NCBI RefSeq assembly: GCF_000731985.1
Contig: NZ_JNCS01000001.1
Coordinates: 496,001 to 560,000, forward strand
Origin: Natrinema altunense
GTDB taxonomy: Archaea > Halobacteriota > Halobacteria > Halobacteriales > Natrialbaceae
DNA length: 64,000 nucleotides
Direction: 5' to 3'
Positions 34,203 to 42,546 of the stretch are shown here, one piece after another. Made by a program: the position numbers and the translations under genes. The notes under the pieces are model-generated. The model was given only the letters and a program-made list of their open reading frames with translations, was not told where the DNA came from and did not search any database. Position 1 is the stretch's first letter; every line of letters starts with the position of its first letter.

Positions 34203-34886
34203 TCAAGTCTCCGCGCCACTGCTGTTTGAATCAGATTTCCTGTAAGGAAGAGCTGGGCGCTCCCTCTCCCTCTTCAACTCACCGTTCTCGTACTCCCTTT
34301 CCGTAATCGTCTGAACCAACGACTCCGCCAAGTCCTCACGAGCACTCTCCATAGCCTCGTTGAAATTCTCCATCTTGGAAGCACGGATCAATCGAGTGTT
34401 GTTCACCTGGCGAACCGTCTCCTTCATCAACTCGTGATCACTCACATCGACCTGCAGATTACTCTGCTCCAAGTCCATCAGGAACCCAACCTTCTCATTC
34501 CGGTTCCGGCGTTCAAACACCAACTGGTACAGCCTCACCGGATCACTATCCTCACGCTGACCACCCTCAATTACAGGACCACGATCCACCGTTTCCTCTA
34601 TCCTCATCAGCATTTCAAAACGTAGATAATACCTGGCGAGGTCGAAGGCTTCAGCCTCACTCAGCTGCTTCTCCGACTTCCGACTGAAATCAATACCATC
34701 ATCCGACCTGAACTGGACAGCCGCAAACACTACCCCGACAATCACCAAGGTTCCCACAGCTAAACCTACTCCGTACCAGCTGAACAGTACTGACGGCAAC
34801 TGAATCCACCCTGCCGCCAGCAACACGACAACTACCAGGGCGAACAGTACTCCGACTGCGGCTGCTGCTCGACGTCGATCCACCAC
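34203..34886 (-). CDS. Two-helix membrane protein with cytoplasmic domain
   Basis: 227 residues: basic start (MVDRRRAAAAVGV), two membrane helices (about 8-28, 33-57), then a long helical cytoplasmic domain (LSEAEAFDLARYYLRFEMLM; HELMKETVRQVNNTRLIRAS) ending with a basic tail. A gene of the 36.4-32.9 kb operon. Two-helix anchors with cytoplasmic helical domains are typical of secretion or envelope assemblies; no family named. Confidence 0.6.
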   Translation of the reverse strand: MVDRRRAAAAVGVLFALVVVVLLAAGWIQLPSVLFSWYGVGLAVGTLVIVGVVFAAVQFRSDDGIDFSRKSEKQLSEAEAFDLARYYLRFEMLMRIEETVDRGPVIEGGQREDSDPVRLYQLVFERRNRNEKVGFLMDLEQSNLQVDVSDHELMKETVRQVNNTRLIRASKMENFNEAMESAREDLAESLVQTITEREYENGELKRERERPALPYRKSDSNSSGAET

Positions 34887-34903
34887 TTAGCAAAACACCC
34901 TTT

Positions 34904-36169
34904 CTACATCCGCCGATCTCTCGACGCTTCCATCCAGATTTTGAACATCTTAACTCCTCCAAACGCCATACCAAGCAAAACAAAGAGAATCAGCAAAATT
35001 GTATTAAACGTCCTCCGGTTCTCCTGCTCCCGCTGATCCTCCTGAAGCTCTTGCTCAATCTGCCCCGCCAACCGTTCAATCGCCTCAGTATTCCGCTGCG
35101 TAGCGTTCGCCACTTGACTCAGGTTCGAACCAATAGCTGTCCGTGTCTCCTCCTGCTCCGTACGAATCGTATTCTGCTGAAGCCGGATCCTCTCCAGGAT
35201 ATCACTGTACTTCTCTGTGGACGCATTCGCATACTGAATCAACGCGTCCCGTTCCGCCTCAGTGAAATTCGCCTGATACACTGGCGTATTATTGATGAAT
35301 TCAGTCCGGTTCTGATATCGAACCACCTCGCCACCACAAATCGGTAAATCCTGGTTCTCCTCTTGGGCACAGAAAGACTGGATCTCCTGCAGGTACTCCA
35401 CGATATCCTCCTGCCGCTCCACCTCATCATACTCCCTGAACGGCACAAACACACTCACCGAGAAACTCCGTGTCTCGAAGTTTTCACCGGAAACCTGGAC
35501 TGTCCTCGTATAGGTGCGGTTAGTAGCGTTCGTCGGATTCTCACTCGGCTTAGGAATACTGACGTTGAACTTCACTAAGCGGCTATCATCCCTGGTCAAA
35601 TTGAAGTCACTTCCTGGGTCAAAGCGGATATCCTCAGCATCGTACGACACGTTGAAGCCGGTCTCATTCCCATCATTCCGCACCTCAAACACCGAGGACT
35701 CAGACTCACCCAGCTCCAAGGTAAAGTTCTGCTTGAACACATCCAACGAGACATTCGTCTCCTCATAGAACGTCGACAACTGGAAACTCAGCTCCGGGTA
35801 GAAATTCTTGTCAAAAGTAATCCCCGTGTTGTTCCCCTCCGTCTGATTGTAGTAGTAAGGTACGGAGAAGGAGTCGTTAACTCTGGTCGGCGTCTCCGTG
35901 TAAAACTCCGCCTCCACCGTCCTGGACTGAGACGCGTTGATATGGAACCGGTTCTCCGACCAGTTCAAGTACGGCTGGTCCTCCAGGGAGACGTTGTAGA
36001 TCTTCTTATCCTGATGTTCGTTGACGAACTCGAACTCGAGCTCCTGCACCTGATGAGCAGGCAGAGACTCCGTCACATTACTGGGACTGACCGAGAGCTC
36101 TGGGACTTCAGCAGCTGCCACACCTGAAAACAGGACTACAGCGAGAACTAAGACGCTACTCTTCTCCAC
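34904..36169 (-). CDS. Secreted Ig-like protein with C-terminal anchor
   Basis: I choose GTG 36169 (VEKSSVLVLAVVLFSGVAAA), which gives 421 residues with a proper signal peptide and a 14-nt overlap with the upstream gene. Residues about 25-235 are NEW3/CARDB-like beta domains with about 17 N-glycosylation sequons; about 290-370 is an alpha-helical coiled coil (NTIRTEQEETRTAIGSNLSQ); a C-terminal membrane helix (TILLILFVLLGMAFGGVKMF) is followed by basic residues. This is a stalk-like surface protein of about 15-20 nm if extended, suitable for an envelope-spanning assembly. Confidence 0.65.
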   Translation of the reverse strand: MEKSSVLVLAVVLFSGVAAAEVPELSVSPSNVTESLPAHQVQELEFEFVNEHQDKKIYNVSLEDQPYLNWSENRFHINASQSRTVEAEFYTETPTRVNDSFSVPYYYNQTEGNNTGITFDKNFYPELSFQLSTFYEETNVSLDVFKQNFTLELGESESSVFEVRNDGNETGFNVSYDAEDIRFDPGSDFNLTRDDSRLVKFNVSIPKPSENPTNATNRTYTRTVQVSGENFETRSFSVSVFVPFREYDEVERQEDIVEYLQEIQSFCAQEENQDLPICGGEVVRYQNRTEFINNTPVYQANFTEAERDALIQYANASTEKYSDILERIRLQQNTIRTEQEETRTAIGSNLSQVANATQRNTEAIERLAGQIEQELQEDQREQENRRTFNTILLILFVLLGMAFGGVKMFKIWMEASRDRRM

Positions 36170-36398
36170 CACTTTCACCGTTATAGTGTTCGCTCCACTG
36201 CTCAAGACGATCCTCTAGGTTTTCGTCGACACAGGTATTCCCCTCCCCAGTATCCAGACCTGCGTCGATCAAAGCGGACAGAACAGTCCTCTGATTGTAC
36301 TCGCTTCGGGCAACAGCGATGTCGAGCTCTGTCTTTAGATCCTGCTCGATATCGTTGTTCAATCTATCCAAATTGCCAGATAGGTCTCTATCTATCAA
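36156..36398 (-). CDS. 80-residue acidic protein, first of its operon
   Basis: TTG start at 36398 (LIDRDLSGNLDRLNNDIEQD), about 35 nt after the shared TATA region at 36428-36441. Mostly helical and acidic, with TVLSALIDAGLDTGEGNTCV in the middle; it could be a small ribbon-helix-helix or helix-turn-helix regulator. Heads the operon of five genes down to 32942. Confidence 0.5.
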   Translation of the reverse strand: MIDRDLSGNLDRLNNDIEQDLKTELDIAVARSEYNQRTVLSALIDAGLDTGEGNTCVDENLEDRLEQWSEHYNGESGGEE

Positions 36399-36427
36399 TC
36401 TATCCGCCTATCAAGACATTATCTCAC

Positions 36428-36441
36428 TTAATTTATAAAAG
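36428..36441. promoter_or_regulatory. Bidirectional TATA region
   Basis: AATTTATAAAAGG reads as a TATA box on both strands: 27 nt before ATG 36463 (plus, leaderless) and about 35 nt before TTG 36398 (minus). Confidence 0.55.
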
Positions 36442-36462
36442 GTATGCTGGGAAAACACAAGT

Positions 36463-36879
36463 ATGGCGGTCGGGGACCGACTAACCAGGATCCAGAAATA
36501 TCAGATCTTTACTACAGGAGGAATCCTCGTACTCGAACTACTCGCATACACAATCTTCGGACTCCTCCAAGGATTCGAATACCTGAACACCTGGATCCTC
36601 AACCACTTCGTCGCCGTCATCTTCTTCGCAGTACTACCCTTCTCCCTGATACCGACCTACTCCGCCATCGACGACCTCTGGACCAAACTCCTCAAACAAT
36701 TCACCTTCACCGGCCTCCTCATCGTATCAATCTCAGCCATCACCTGGATCTACTACCAATTCCACCCACCAACAACAGGATTCGGAAAAATCGCCTCCTG
36801 GTTCGCACGAGCCATCGGCATCTACGGACTCATCAACATCGCGATCATCCCAGGAATCCAAAGAAAAACGAGTCAATAG
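36463..36879 (+). CDS. Four-helix membrane protein
   Basis: 138 residues from a leaderless ATG 36463 (MAVGDRLTRIQKYQIFTTGG). Four hydrophobic segments at about 15-38, 46-66, 78-98 and 112-130. Short basic and acidic loops; no catalytic motif. It converges on the small operon at 36873-37936. Unrecognised. Confidence 0.6.
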   Translation: MAVGDRLTRIQKYQIFTTGGILVLELLAYTIFGLLQGFEYLNTWILNHFVAVIFFAVLPFSLIPTYSAIDDLWTKLLKQFTFTGLLIVSISAITWIYYQFHPPTTGFGKIASWFARAIGIYGLINIAIIPGIQRKTSQ

Positions 36880-37202
36880 TCCTCCGGCTCCCAGTACTGC
36901 AGATTAACCTCTGAATCCCCGTACTCTTCCTCGAACACTTTGATCCACGTCGGATACTCCACATCCCGGAACGACTCCCAACCCATACCTTCGAACTCAA
37001 CCCGAGCGTCAAAATCGAAATCCCAGTCCGCACCGTGATCCCGTGCGTGAACCTCAGCAACAGGATACGGATCACCAACCTCCGGCTCCTCCACATCCGC
37101 CGCCAGCAAAACACCAAGATCCTCGTAGTCGATATCCCCGAGCTCCCGGTAATGCTCCAAACGCTGAACAGCGTAACTGGCCGTATCCCGTTCCTCAATC
37201 AA
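36873..37202 (-). CDS. Acidic hypothetical protein of a small operon
   Basis: 109 residues, strongly acidic (EEPEVGDPYPVAEVHARDHG; WDFDFDARVEFEGMGWESFR). ATG 37202 overlaps the preceding stop (ATGA). Fourth and last gene of a unit of overlapping small genes. Its acidity would suit an antidote-like partner of the RelE-like product, but order and sequence do not prove it. Confidence 0.5.
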   Translation of the reverse strand: MIEERDTASYAVQRLEHYRELGDIDYEDLGVLLAADVEEPEVGDPYPVAEVHARDHGADWDFDFDARVEFEGMGWESFRDVEYPTWIKVFEEEYGDSEVNLQYWEPEDY

Positions 37203-37612
37203 ACTTCGGCATCACCCTCGACCTCGGCTAAGACTTCTTCCGCGTGACTGCGGACATCGTGGTAGTTCTTCTGCAACGTATCCAGCATCTTGTGCTGATC
37301 ACTGTGATTGTAAGAGCCGATATCATTCTTCTCAACAGCACCGTAAAACACCAGAGCGTCCTCGTTCTCCAGGATCACGAAGACTGCTCTGTAATCGGTA
37401 CCACCGGCCTGGAAAGCCATCTCCGCGTACCGATTCTTGTAGATTAACTTGTGAAGACGCTGCCGGAGAGACGGAACCGAGTCCTTCCAACGAACCTCCT
37501 TCTGCTTGCGCTCAATCCGTGACTGCAACGCATCCAACACCTGATCACCGTGCTCATCCCTCACCTGCTCCTCGTGATCCTCAGTGAAGACAAACTCAAA
37601 ACCATCACTCAC
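37199..37612 (-). CDS. RelE-like toxin-type protein
   Basis: 137 residues from GTG 37612 (VSDGFEFVFTEDHEEQVRDE), which overlaps the upstream stop by 8 nt; the frame is open further but would overlap by 89 nt. The fold signal is RelE/ParE-like: N-terminal helices (QVLDALQSRIERKQKEVRWK; LRQRLHKLIYKNRYAEMAFQ), then strands YRAVFVILENEDALVFYGAV and a C-terminal SYNHSDQHKMLDTLQ. Such proteins are mRNA-cleaving toxins or related plasmid-maintenance proteins. Gene order (acidic protein first) fits a type II toxin-antitoxin unit. Confidence 0.5.
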   Translation of the reverse strand: MSDGFEFVFTEDHEEQVRDEHGDQVLDALQSRIERKQKEVRWKDSVPSLRQRLHKLIYKNRYAEMAFQAGGTDYRAVFVILENEDALVFYGAVEKNDIGSYNHSDQHKMLDTLQKNYHDVRSHAEEVLAEVEGDAEV

Positions 37613-37847
37613 CGGTCCAAGCACCCCCACTACTTCCAGAGTATTCCTCGAGAACCTGCCGAGCCTCCTCATACTCGTCCTCCTCAATCGCATCCATCAC
37701 ATCTACCGCAGCACCCGGACCCACAGCTGTCTTCAGTTCAGAAAAGAACTCATCCTGCAACTCCGCATACTCCAGATTCCTCTCAAGATCCTCCTCAAGA
37801 TCATACTCTTCCGCAAGCTCCTCCAACTCATCCAGGTAACCCATCAC
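37605..37847 (-). CDS. Acidic helical protein, possible antitoxin
   Basis: 80 residues (MMGYLDELEELAEEYDLEED), almost entirely helical and acidic with a Gly/Ser tail. It directly precedes and overlaps the RelE-like gene by 8 nt, the usual antitoxin position. SD AGGAGGTGA lies just before the ATG. No DNA-binding motif visible. Confidence 0.5.
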   Translation of the reverse strand: MMGYLDELEELAEEYDLEEDLERNLEYAELQDEFFSELKTAVGPGAAVDVMDAIEEDEYEEARQVLEEYSGSSGGAWTGE

Positions 37848-37852
37848 CTCCT

Positions 37853-37936
37853 CTATCGGTGATTCTCACCCTCTGGAACGACTTCCTGGTTTTCCAAATG
37901 CTCAATCAAAGACCGAGACTCACAGCTACCAGTCAT
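37853..37936 (-). CDS. 27-residue leader-type microprotein
   Basis: ATG 37936 to TAG 37853 encodes MTGSCESRSLIEHLENQEVV and seven more residues. It lies about 30 nt after the TATA box and 5 nt before the next gene, with the extended RBS AGGTGAGAATC in its 3' part. Either a real microprotein or a translated leader that couples translation of the next gene. Confidence 0.4.
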   Translation of the reverse strand: MTGSCESRSLIEHLENQEVVPEGENHR

Positions 37937-37961
37937 AGACTTCACGGATAACAGATTGTCA

Positions 37962-37976
37962 AACCCTATTTAAATT
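37962..37976. promoter_or_regulatory. Bidirectional TATA box
   Basis: CCTATTTAAATTGTT is near-symmetric. It would serve the small operon to the left (ATG 37936) and the PadR gene to the right (ATG 38032), so the regulator could control both. Confidence 0.5.
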
Positions 37977-38031
37977 GTTTAGCGATGTCAGATCAGGGAG
38001 ACTATACCCCCGGCAGAATCAAGAACCGGAT

Positions 38032-38307
38032 ATGTACGACCTCACAGGCTTCCAACGCGATCTTCTCACCGTAACCGCCGGCCTCGAAGACCCCCACGGA
38101 CTCGCGATCAAAGACGAGCTCGAAAACTACTACGAGAAAGAAATCCACCACGGACGACTGTACCCCAACCTCGACACCCTGGTAGAGAAAGGACTCGTCG
38201 AGAAAGGAGAAAAAGACCGCCGCACCAACAACTACAAAGTCACCCAGAGAGGCCGCAGAGAAATCGAAGCCCGGCGTGAATGGGAAAGCCAGTACCTCGA
38301 TTTATAG
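38032..38307 (+). CDS. PadR-family transcription regulator
   Basis: 91 residues from ATG 38032 (MYDLTGFQRDLLTVTAGLED), the usual haloarchaeal PadR N-terminus; an upstream ATG at 37975 lies inside the TATA region and is not used. A winged helix follows: HGLAIKDELENYYEKEIHHG, RLYPNLDTLVEKGLVEKG and a basic wing DRRTNNYKVTQRGRREIEA. PadR proteins are dimeric repressors. The divergent toxin-type operon is the likely target. Confidence 0.85.
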   Translation: MYDLTGFQRDLLTVTAGLEDPHGLAIKDELENYYEKEIHHGRLYPNLDTLVEKGLVEKGEKDRRTNNYKVTQRGRREIEARREWESQYLDL

Positions 38308-38397
38308 CTGGTACTCCGCCGATTCAGAACTGCCGCAGCCTGGACACGACTCCATCTCCTCCTCTAAACTGGTGCCGCATTGCCGACACTCAAACAT
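38302..38397 (-). CDS. 31-residue zinc-ribbon microprotein
   Basis: ATG 38397 to TAG 38302 encodes MFECRQCGTSLEEEMESCPG then CGSSESAEYQL: a full zinc ribbon (CRQC...CPGC) with almost nothing else. The longer open frame upstream belongs to a different gene read in another frame (38453-38590). Its stop overlaps the PadR gene end. Confidence 0.5.
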   Translation of the reverse strand: MFECRQCGTSLEEEMESCPGCGSSESAEYQL

Positions 38398-38452
38398 CCG
38401 CTCCTTACTATTCGAAAACCAAGTAACGCGTTTCAAAACACGCAACATAGAT

Positions 38453-38590
38453 CTACTCTGGATCGACAACATCGCGGCAGTCAGGACATTCAGCCCATAC
38501 ACCACCTTCGTACTCAATAAGCGTGTGCCGTGGTAGTATCTCACAGCCGCAATGCGGACAGTCACCGAGACCGGGATTCTGGGCACTCAT
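38453..38590 (-). CDS. 45-residue zinc-ribbon protein
   Basis: ATG 38590 to TAG 38453: MSAQNPGLGDCPHCGCEILP, then RHTLIEYEGGVWAECPDCRD and a short tail. CPHC and CPDC separated by about 20 residues form a zinc ribbon of a kind common in haloarchaea. Followed downstream by the 31-residue ribbon protein, perhaps on the same mRNA. Confidence 0.6.
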   Translation of the reverse strand: MSAQNPGLGDCPHCGCEILPRHTLIEYEGGVWAECPDCRDVVDPE

Positions 38591-38748
38591 ATTCTCTTAC
38601 GGAAAGGCGTGAAAGGGGGGTTCGGAAGCGGAGCGTGTGATTGAGGGCCGAAACACCCTCTACCAGAATCAAAGAACGTGTCACCACATATAGCTCAGGT
38701 TACCGGAGCGAAAGTAGAATACACTATCGGCGCATCCACACCGGTACA

Positions 38749-38976
38749 GTGGCCGAGTTCGAGGTAGGAGATAAAGTCCGGATCGATATCCCTGACGAAA
38801 CAGATCCTGACTACGCAGAATTCCACGGGAAGCACGGAAAGATAGTCTCAACACTGGAAGACAACCTCTCAGGGCTTACCGGGGAACCGGAACACGACAA
38901 GATCTACAGAGTCGAACTTGAAGACGGGCGAACAGTAGACCTACGACACCACGACCTACGCCCGCCTATAGAATAA
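38749..38976 (+). CDS. Small SH3/KOW-like protein
   Basis: 75 residues from GTG 38749 (VAEFEVGDKVRIDIPDETDP); the open frame to 38641 is basic and less convincing. The domain reads FEVGDKVRIDIP, HGKHGKIVSTLED and KIYRVELEDGRTVDLRHHDL, a beta-barrel like the KOW/L21e-type proteins of haloarchaea. Function unknown, possibly nucleic-acid binding. It precedes the convergent TBP gene by 12 nt. Confidence 0.65.
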   Translation: MAEFEVGDKVRIDIPDETDPDYAEFHGKHGKIVSTLEDNLSGLTGEPEHDKIYRVELEDGRTVDLRHHDLRPPIE

Positions 38977-38987
38977 AGAACGAGAAA

Positions 38988-39533
38988 CTACGACTCAAAA
39001 AGAGACCTAAACTCTGATCTGAAGCTTCTGAACGCCGATTCAGCCTCTTCTATTGATTTCGCACCCGTAATCACCGTTTTTCCAGAGCCGAACACGAGCA
39101 GCACAGATTCGTAATCAGTAGGGCGGTAAACCAGTCCAGGGAATTGCTCAGGTTCGTACTCGGTTTTCTCCAATCCCAACCCGATGGCAAGTGCAGAGAG
39201 ATTAACTGACTCCTCTAAATCTCCGACACCGACATAATTCTGAATGGAGAACCAACTATCATCAGATTCAGGAAGAACACCGTGGTCGTGAAGAGTCGTA
39301 AGAAACCGGTCACGGATCTCCATCGCTTCCTGCTCAGAAGACGAACCTGTGATAATGTACTTGCCCGTCCGATATAGCGTTATCAACGGTTCAGACTCGC
39401 CAAATCGAAAATAGGCACCAGGGTATTTTCCCGGGTCATAGTCGACCAGGTCACCAAGCTCCTGAGCAACAGCTTCAAGATCGAGTTCAATATCTAAAGA
39501 GCCAGAAGAAACAACATTGACCACATCTACCAT
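38988..39533 (-). CDS. tbp: TATA-binding protein paralogue 1
   Basis: 181 residues, the usual archaeal TBP length, built of two direct repeats. Repeat 1: LEAVAQELGDLVDYDPGKYP, then AYFRFGESEPLITLYRTGKY and ITGSSSEQEA. Repeat 2: LSALAIGLGLEKTEYEPEQF, then PGLVYRPTDYESVLLVFGSG and VITGAKSIEEAE. TBP bends the TATA box and recruits TFB and RNA polymerase. The gene stands immediately left of the methylase/CARF operon, divergent to it. A second, different TBP is at 49106-49648. Confidence 0.92.
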   Translation of the reverse strand: MVDVVNVVSSGSLDIELDLEAVAQELGDLVDYDPGKYPGAYFRFGESEPLITLYRTGKYIITGSSSEQEAMEIRDRFLTTLHDHGVLPESDDSWFSIQNYVGVGDLEESVNLSALAIGLGLEKTEYEPEQFPGLVYRPTDYESVLLVFGSGKTVITGAKSIEEAESAFRSFRSEFRSLFES

Positions 39534-39685
39534 CGTATATCTCTTGACTGGTATATTGGTTGTCGGGACTTATACGCTTGTGATATCCACGGCCAAATCA
39601 ATAAGTATATCCCATCTGTTAATTATAAACTCGGTTTTGATATTCCAAGCAAACTTCTTTGTAGTCATCACCGGAACCAGAAGGT

Positions 39686-41704
39686 ATGCAAGAACAAGAA
39701 CTCGTTCAGCAGACTTACGACGAGCTCACAGACATCTACGGAGAGGACCGAGTCATACTTGAGCCGTTCATCGAGGGACAACTAAGCCTCCGTCCCGACC
39801 TTGCCGTCTTGGATGAAAATCTCAACGAGTTCTTTGTAGTCGTTGAATGCAGCACCGTTATCTCGGAACACAGGGAGCGAGAAGACCTGAAAGAGCTCCA
39901 CCGCCTGATGAACCACTCTGGAGCACCATACGGCGCACTGGTTTCCGAATCCTTCGAATACATCTTCAAACTCGTTCCCGGTGAAGAAGGCGAACAGGTG
40001 GAACGCGAACTCGCCGACTTCCCCAGTGATGACAGTCAGGAACAACGAGCCCTGGAATCTGCAGAAGAGATCCAGATGAAGTTCTGGCGGCTTGCCGAAT
40101 ACTTCAGAGGGAAGATCGGTAGAGAAATCGAGAGCCAACTCTACCACAGCCTGTTCCGAAAACTGGCCGCCGAACGACACAACTACAACCTGGATATCGA
40201 CAACCTCTCCGAACAAGACCTGACGGAGATAGACGAACTGATCGAGGAAAAATATCCGCCGTTCCAAGCGCAACGCCATCAGCACGATGTCGAGTTCCAG
40301 AAACAGGTTTTGAATACATTCTACGGCATCGACTTAGACAAAACCCCACCGAGACTTGCCGAAGCATTCGTCGAACTCGAAGAGCAGTCACAAAGAACTG
40401 CGCCAAAAACAACTCCTCTCTGGCTGAGCAAAGCTTTTCTCGACCTATCGGAGACCGGTGAGGGAGATGTTGTCCTCGATCCCGCCGCAGGGTACGGAAA
40501 CATCCTTCGAGAAGCCAATGCCCGAGGTGCAGACGCACACGGCGTCGAGATCAATATTAACGCCGTAAACAGCGCAATCTTTCTCAACGAGCTGTTCGGC
40601 ACTAGCGTCTCCTACACGACGGGCGACTACCTGAAACTTTCACAGATAGATCACAGCTTGCCAACAGAGTTTGACCAGGTCTTCATCGATCCACCGTTCA
40701 ACCTACACTACGAGAAGCCGGACGGAACCCCTGCACGGAACGGCGACGAAAAATTCGTCCTGGACTCACTGGAACGGCTCAAACCTGGCGGCCGCCTAAC
40801 GGTCATACTCCCGGTCGGGAAACTGTACAAAAGAGGGGCTTCCGACTTCCGAGAGACACTCCGTACAGAGTACACCATAGAATCTCTGATCGAGATCGAC
40901 ACCCCGATCTATGACCATACCGGGATCTCTACAGTAATACTCCAAATAGCAAACGAACCATCCTCACCAAGCGACGAGATCTCCTACGCCATCGTTGACA
41001 GTGACGAAGAACCGGAGCGGAGAATTCCAGAAATCGTAGACGATATCCGACTCGGCAAGGCCGATACACTGCAGCTGAGCAGGCTGGATGGCGGCTCCTA
41101 TCTCCCCAGTGAAATCATCCAGATGGACAAGACAAGCCGCCAACTACAACAGGAGTACGACGAGGTGAGAGAGATCCAGGATGTCGCTGAGGAAATCCGT
41201 GGCGGCACCAAGAAACCGGACCAAGTCTTCGAAGAAGATGGTGAAAACCGGCTGCCGTACGTCAATATCCGTGATATCCAGCAGCAACAATACTCCGAGT
41301 ACCTCGATGTCAACGAGAACATCGTAAGAGCGGACGAGACAGATGTCCTAGTCTCGGCCACCGGAGCAAAGATTCACATCCACCATCCCGAAAGAGAAAT
41401 CGCTCCAAGCTCGATGTGGGCTGTTGTCCGCTTCCGTACAGAGGAGGAAGCACTGGTATACGCCCACTTCCTGGATACGGAACTGGCCAGAAATCAACTG
41501 GAATCGATGCAAGGCGGAGCGACAGTACAACACATCCCAATCAGAAGATTGCGAGAACTGCTGGTACCAAAGTTCTCAGAGAACCAGATCCAGGAGAAAG
41601 CCGGAGCCATCCGGAAGCGACTCGAAAAAATCGCCGACCTGGAACAAGAACAGGCACAGCTCCAAGATGACCTCGAAGGTCTCTTCGGAGGTGAATCAAT
41701 ATGA
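39686..41704 (+). CDS. Adenine methyltransferase fusion (type IIG/BREX-like)
   Basis: 672 residues. The N-terminal 130 residues look like a PD-(D/E)XK nuclease fold (LSLRPDLAVLDENLNEFFVV, then VECS) in which the catalytic lysine of E-x-K is a serine. Residues about 245-440 are an N6-adenine methylase: motif I VVLDPAAGYGNIL and motif IV IDPPFN. Residues about 460-670 look like an HsdS-type target-recognition domain (YVNIRDI, QGGATVQHIPIRRL, ELLVPKFSENQIQEKAGAI). This methylase-specificity fusion modifies its own site; whether it also cuts is doubtful. First gene of a three-gene operon (stop/start overlaps at 41701 and 42546). Confidence 0.75.
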   Translation: MQEQELVQQTYDELTDIYGEDRVILEPFIEGQLSLRPDLAVLDENLNEFFVVVECSTVISEHREREDLKELHRLMNHSGAPYGALVSESFEYIFKLVPGEEGEQVERELADFPSDDSQEQRALESAEEIQMKFWRLAEYFRGKIGREIESQLYHSLFRKLAAERHNYNLDIDNLSEQDLTEIDELIEEKYPPFQAQRHQHDVEFQKQVLNTFYGIDLDKTPPRLAEAFVELEEQSQRTAPKTTPLWLSKAFLDLSETGEGDVVLDPAAGYGNILREANARGADAHGVEININAVNSAIFLNELFGTSVSYTTGDYLKLSQIDHSLPTEFDQVFIDPPFNLHYEKPDGTPARNGDEKFVLDSLERLKPGGRLTVILPVGKLYKRGASDFRETLRTEYTIESLIEIDTPIYDHTGISTVILQIANEPSSPSDEISYAIVDSDEEPERRIPEIVDDIRLGKADTLQLSRLDGGSYLPSEIIQMDKTSRQLQQEYDEVREIQDVAEEIRGGTKKPDQVFEEDGENRLPYVNIRDIQQQQYSEYLDVNENIVRADETDVLVSATGAKIHIHHPEREIAPSSMWAVVRFRTEEEALVYAHFLDTELARNQLESMQGGATVQHIPIRRLRELLVPKFSENQIQEKAGAIRKRLEKIADLEQEQAQLQDDLEGLFGGESI

Positions 41705-42546
41705 GTCAGTCCTCCGCCCCGCCGACCAACGAGGAGATGATCGAAGAGCAGATCGAGAAGTGCTTCGATCTGCTGGCAGACATCATCGAACCCCGAATTG
41801 ACGTCGAGAGCGACGACGACGTCTACCAGAAGATAGACGAGTACTTCGGATGGGTAGAACAGTCCACACGAGACTCTTTCCAAGACCGGTTCAACACCGC
41901 GCAGCTGTACAATTACCTTCGATACGTCTTCCTGGGTCTCGCCGATGAACAAGGATACCGCGACAAGCTACAGCGAGAAGTCGGCGGAGAAATCCGGAAC
42001 GAAGACAACGTGGTCAACGCCTACCGCTGGTTCAAAACCTACTCAACGGTGCTCCTCGACGAGGAAATAGAGATTTCATACACGTTCGCCCTGGAGAATC
42101 TGAACGAGTATCGCGAAGATGAGATCGCCCACCCAAAGGAACTCCCATCACCTGACCAGCAGGCTGATCCCGTACTCCTGAGTTCACTCCTCCTCATCTG
42201 GAACGCACTAGAAGGAGTCATCCGGACCTGGGGACGGATCCTGGACTTGGACGAGGACACATACGAAGAGCGCCGCCGCCTTCTCGACGACGACCACGAC
42301 TTCCATATCGGATTCGTCGACCACGTAGAAGGACGGGTCGGATACGTCACCTCATTCCAAGAAGGAGAAGCAGGCAAAAGCATCAGAATAGAGCCGCAGT
42401 ACGTCGAATACTTCCCATCAGAGGGAGACGTGGTCATCCTGAAAGCGGAGCAACAGTACAACCACAACGACGAACCCTTCAGCAGCCTCACACCGGTCAT
42501 CGAGAACAACAACCGAGTCCGGAAATTCGTTGAAAGTAGCATATAA
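41701..42546 (+). CDS. Unrecognised middle gene of the methylase-CARF operon
   Basis: 281 residues, acidic and mainly helical (EEQIEKCFDLLADIIEPRID; LLSSLLLIWNALEGVIRTWG), with a beta-rich last 80 residues (GYVTSFQEGEAGKSIRIEPQ; GDVVILKAEQQYNH). Starts 4 nt inside the methylase gene and ends by overlap with the CARF gene, so all three are co-translated. It may be the effector of a methylation-based defence unit; no motif to prove it. Confidence 0.55.
   Translation: MSQSSAPPTNEEMIEEQIEKCFDLLADIIEPRIDVESDDDVYQKIDEYFGWVEQSTRDSFQDRFNTAQLYNYLRYVFLGLADEQGYRDKLQREVGGEIRNEDNVVNAYRWFKTYSTVLLDEEIEISYTFALENLNEYREDEIAHPKELPSPDQQADPVLLSSLLLIWNALEGVIRTWGRILDLDEDTYEERRRLLDDDHDFHIGFVDHVEGRVGYVTSFQEGEAGKSIRIEPQYVEYFPSEGDVVILKAEQQYNHNDEPFSSLTPVIENNNRVRKFVESSI

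Noticed and set aside
36444-36914. 156-codon basic protein on the plus strand
   Set aside because: It is a frame-shifted shadow of the membrane protein at 36463-36879, which has the promoter and sensible membrane helices.
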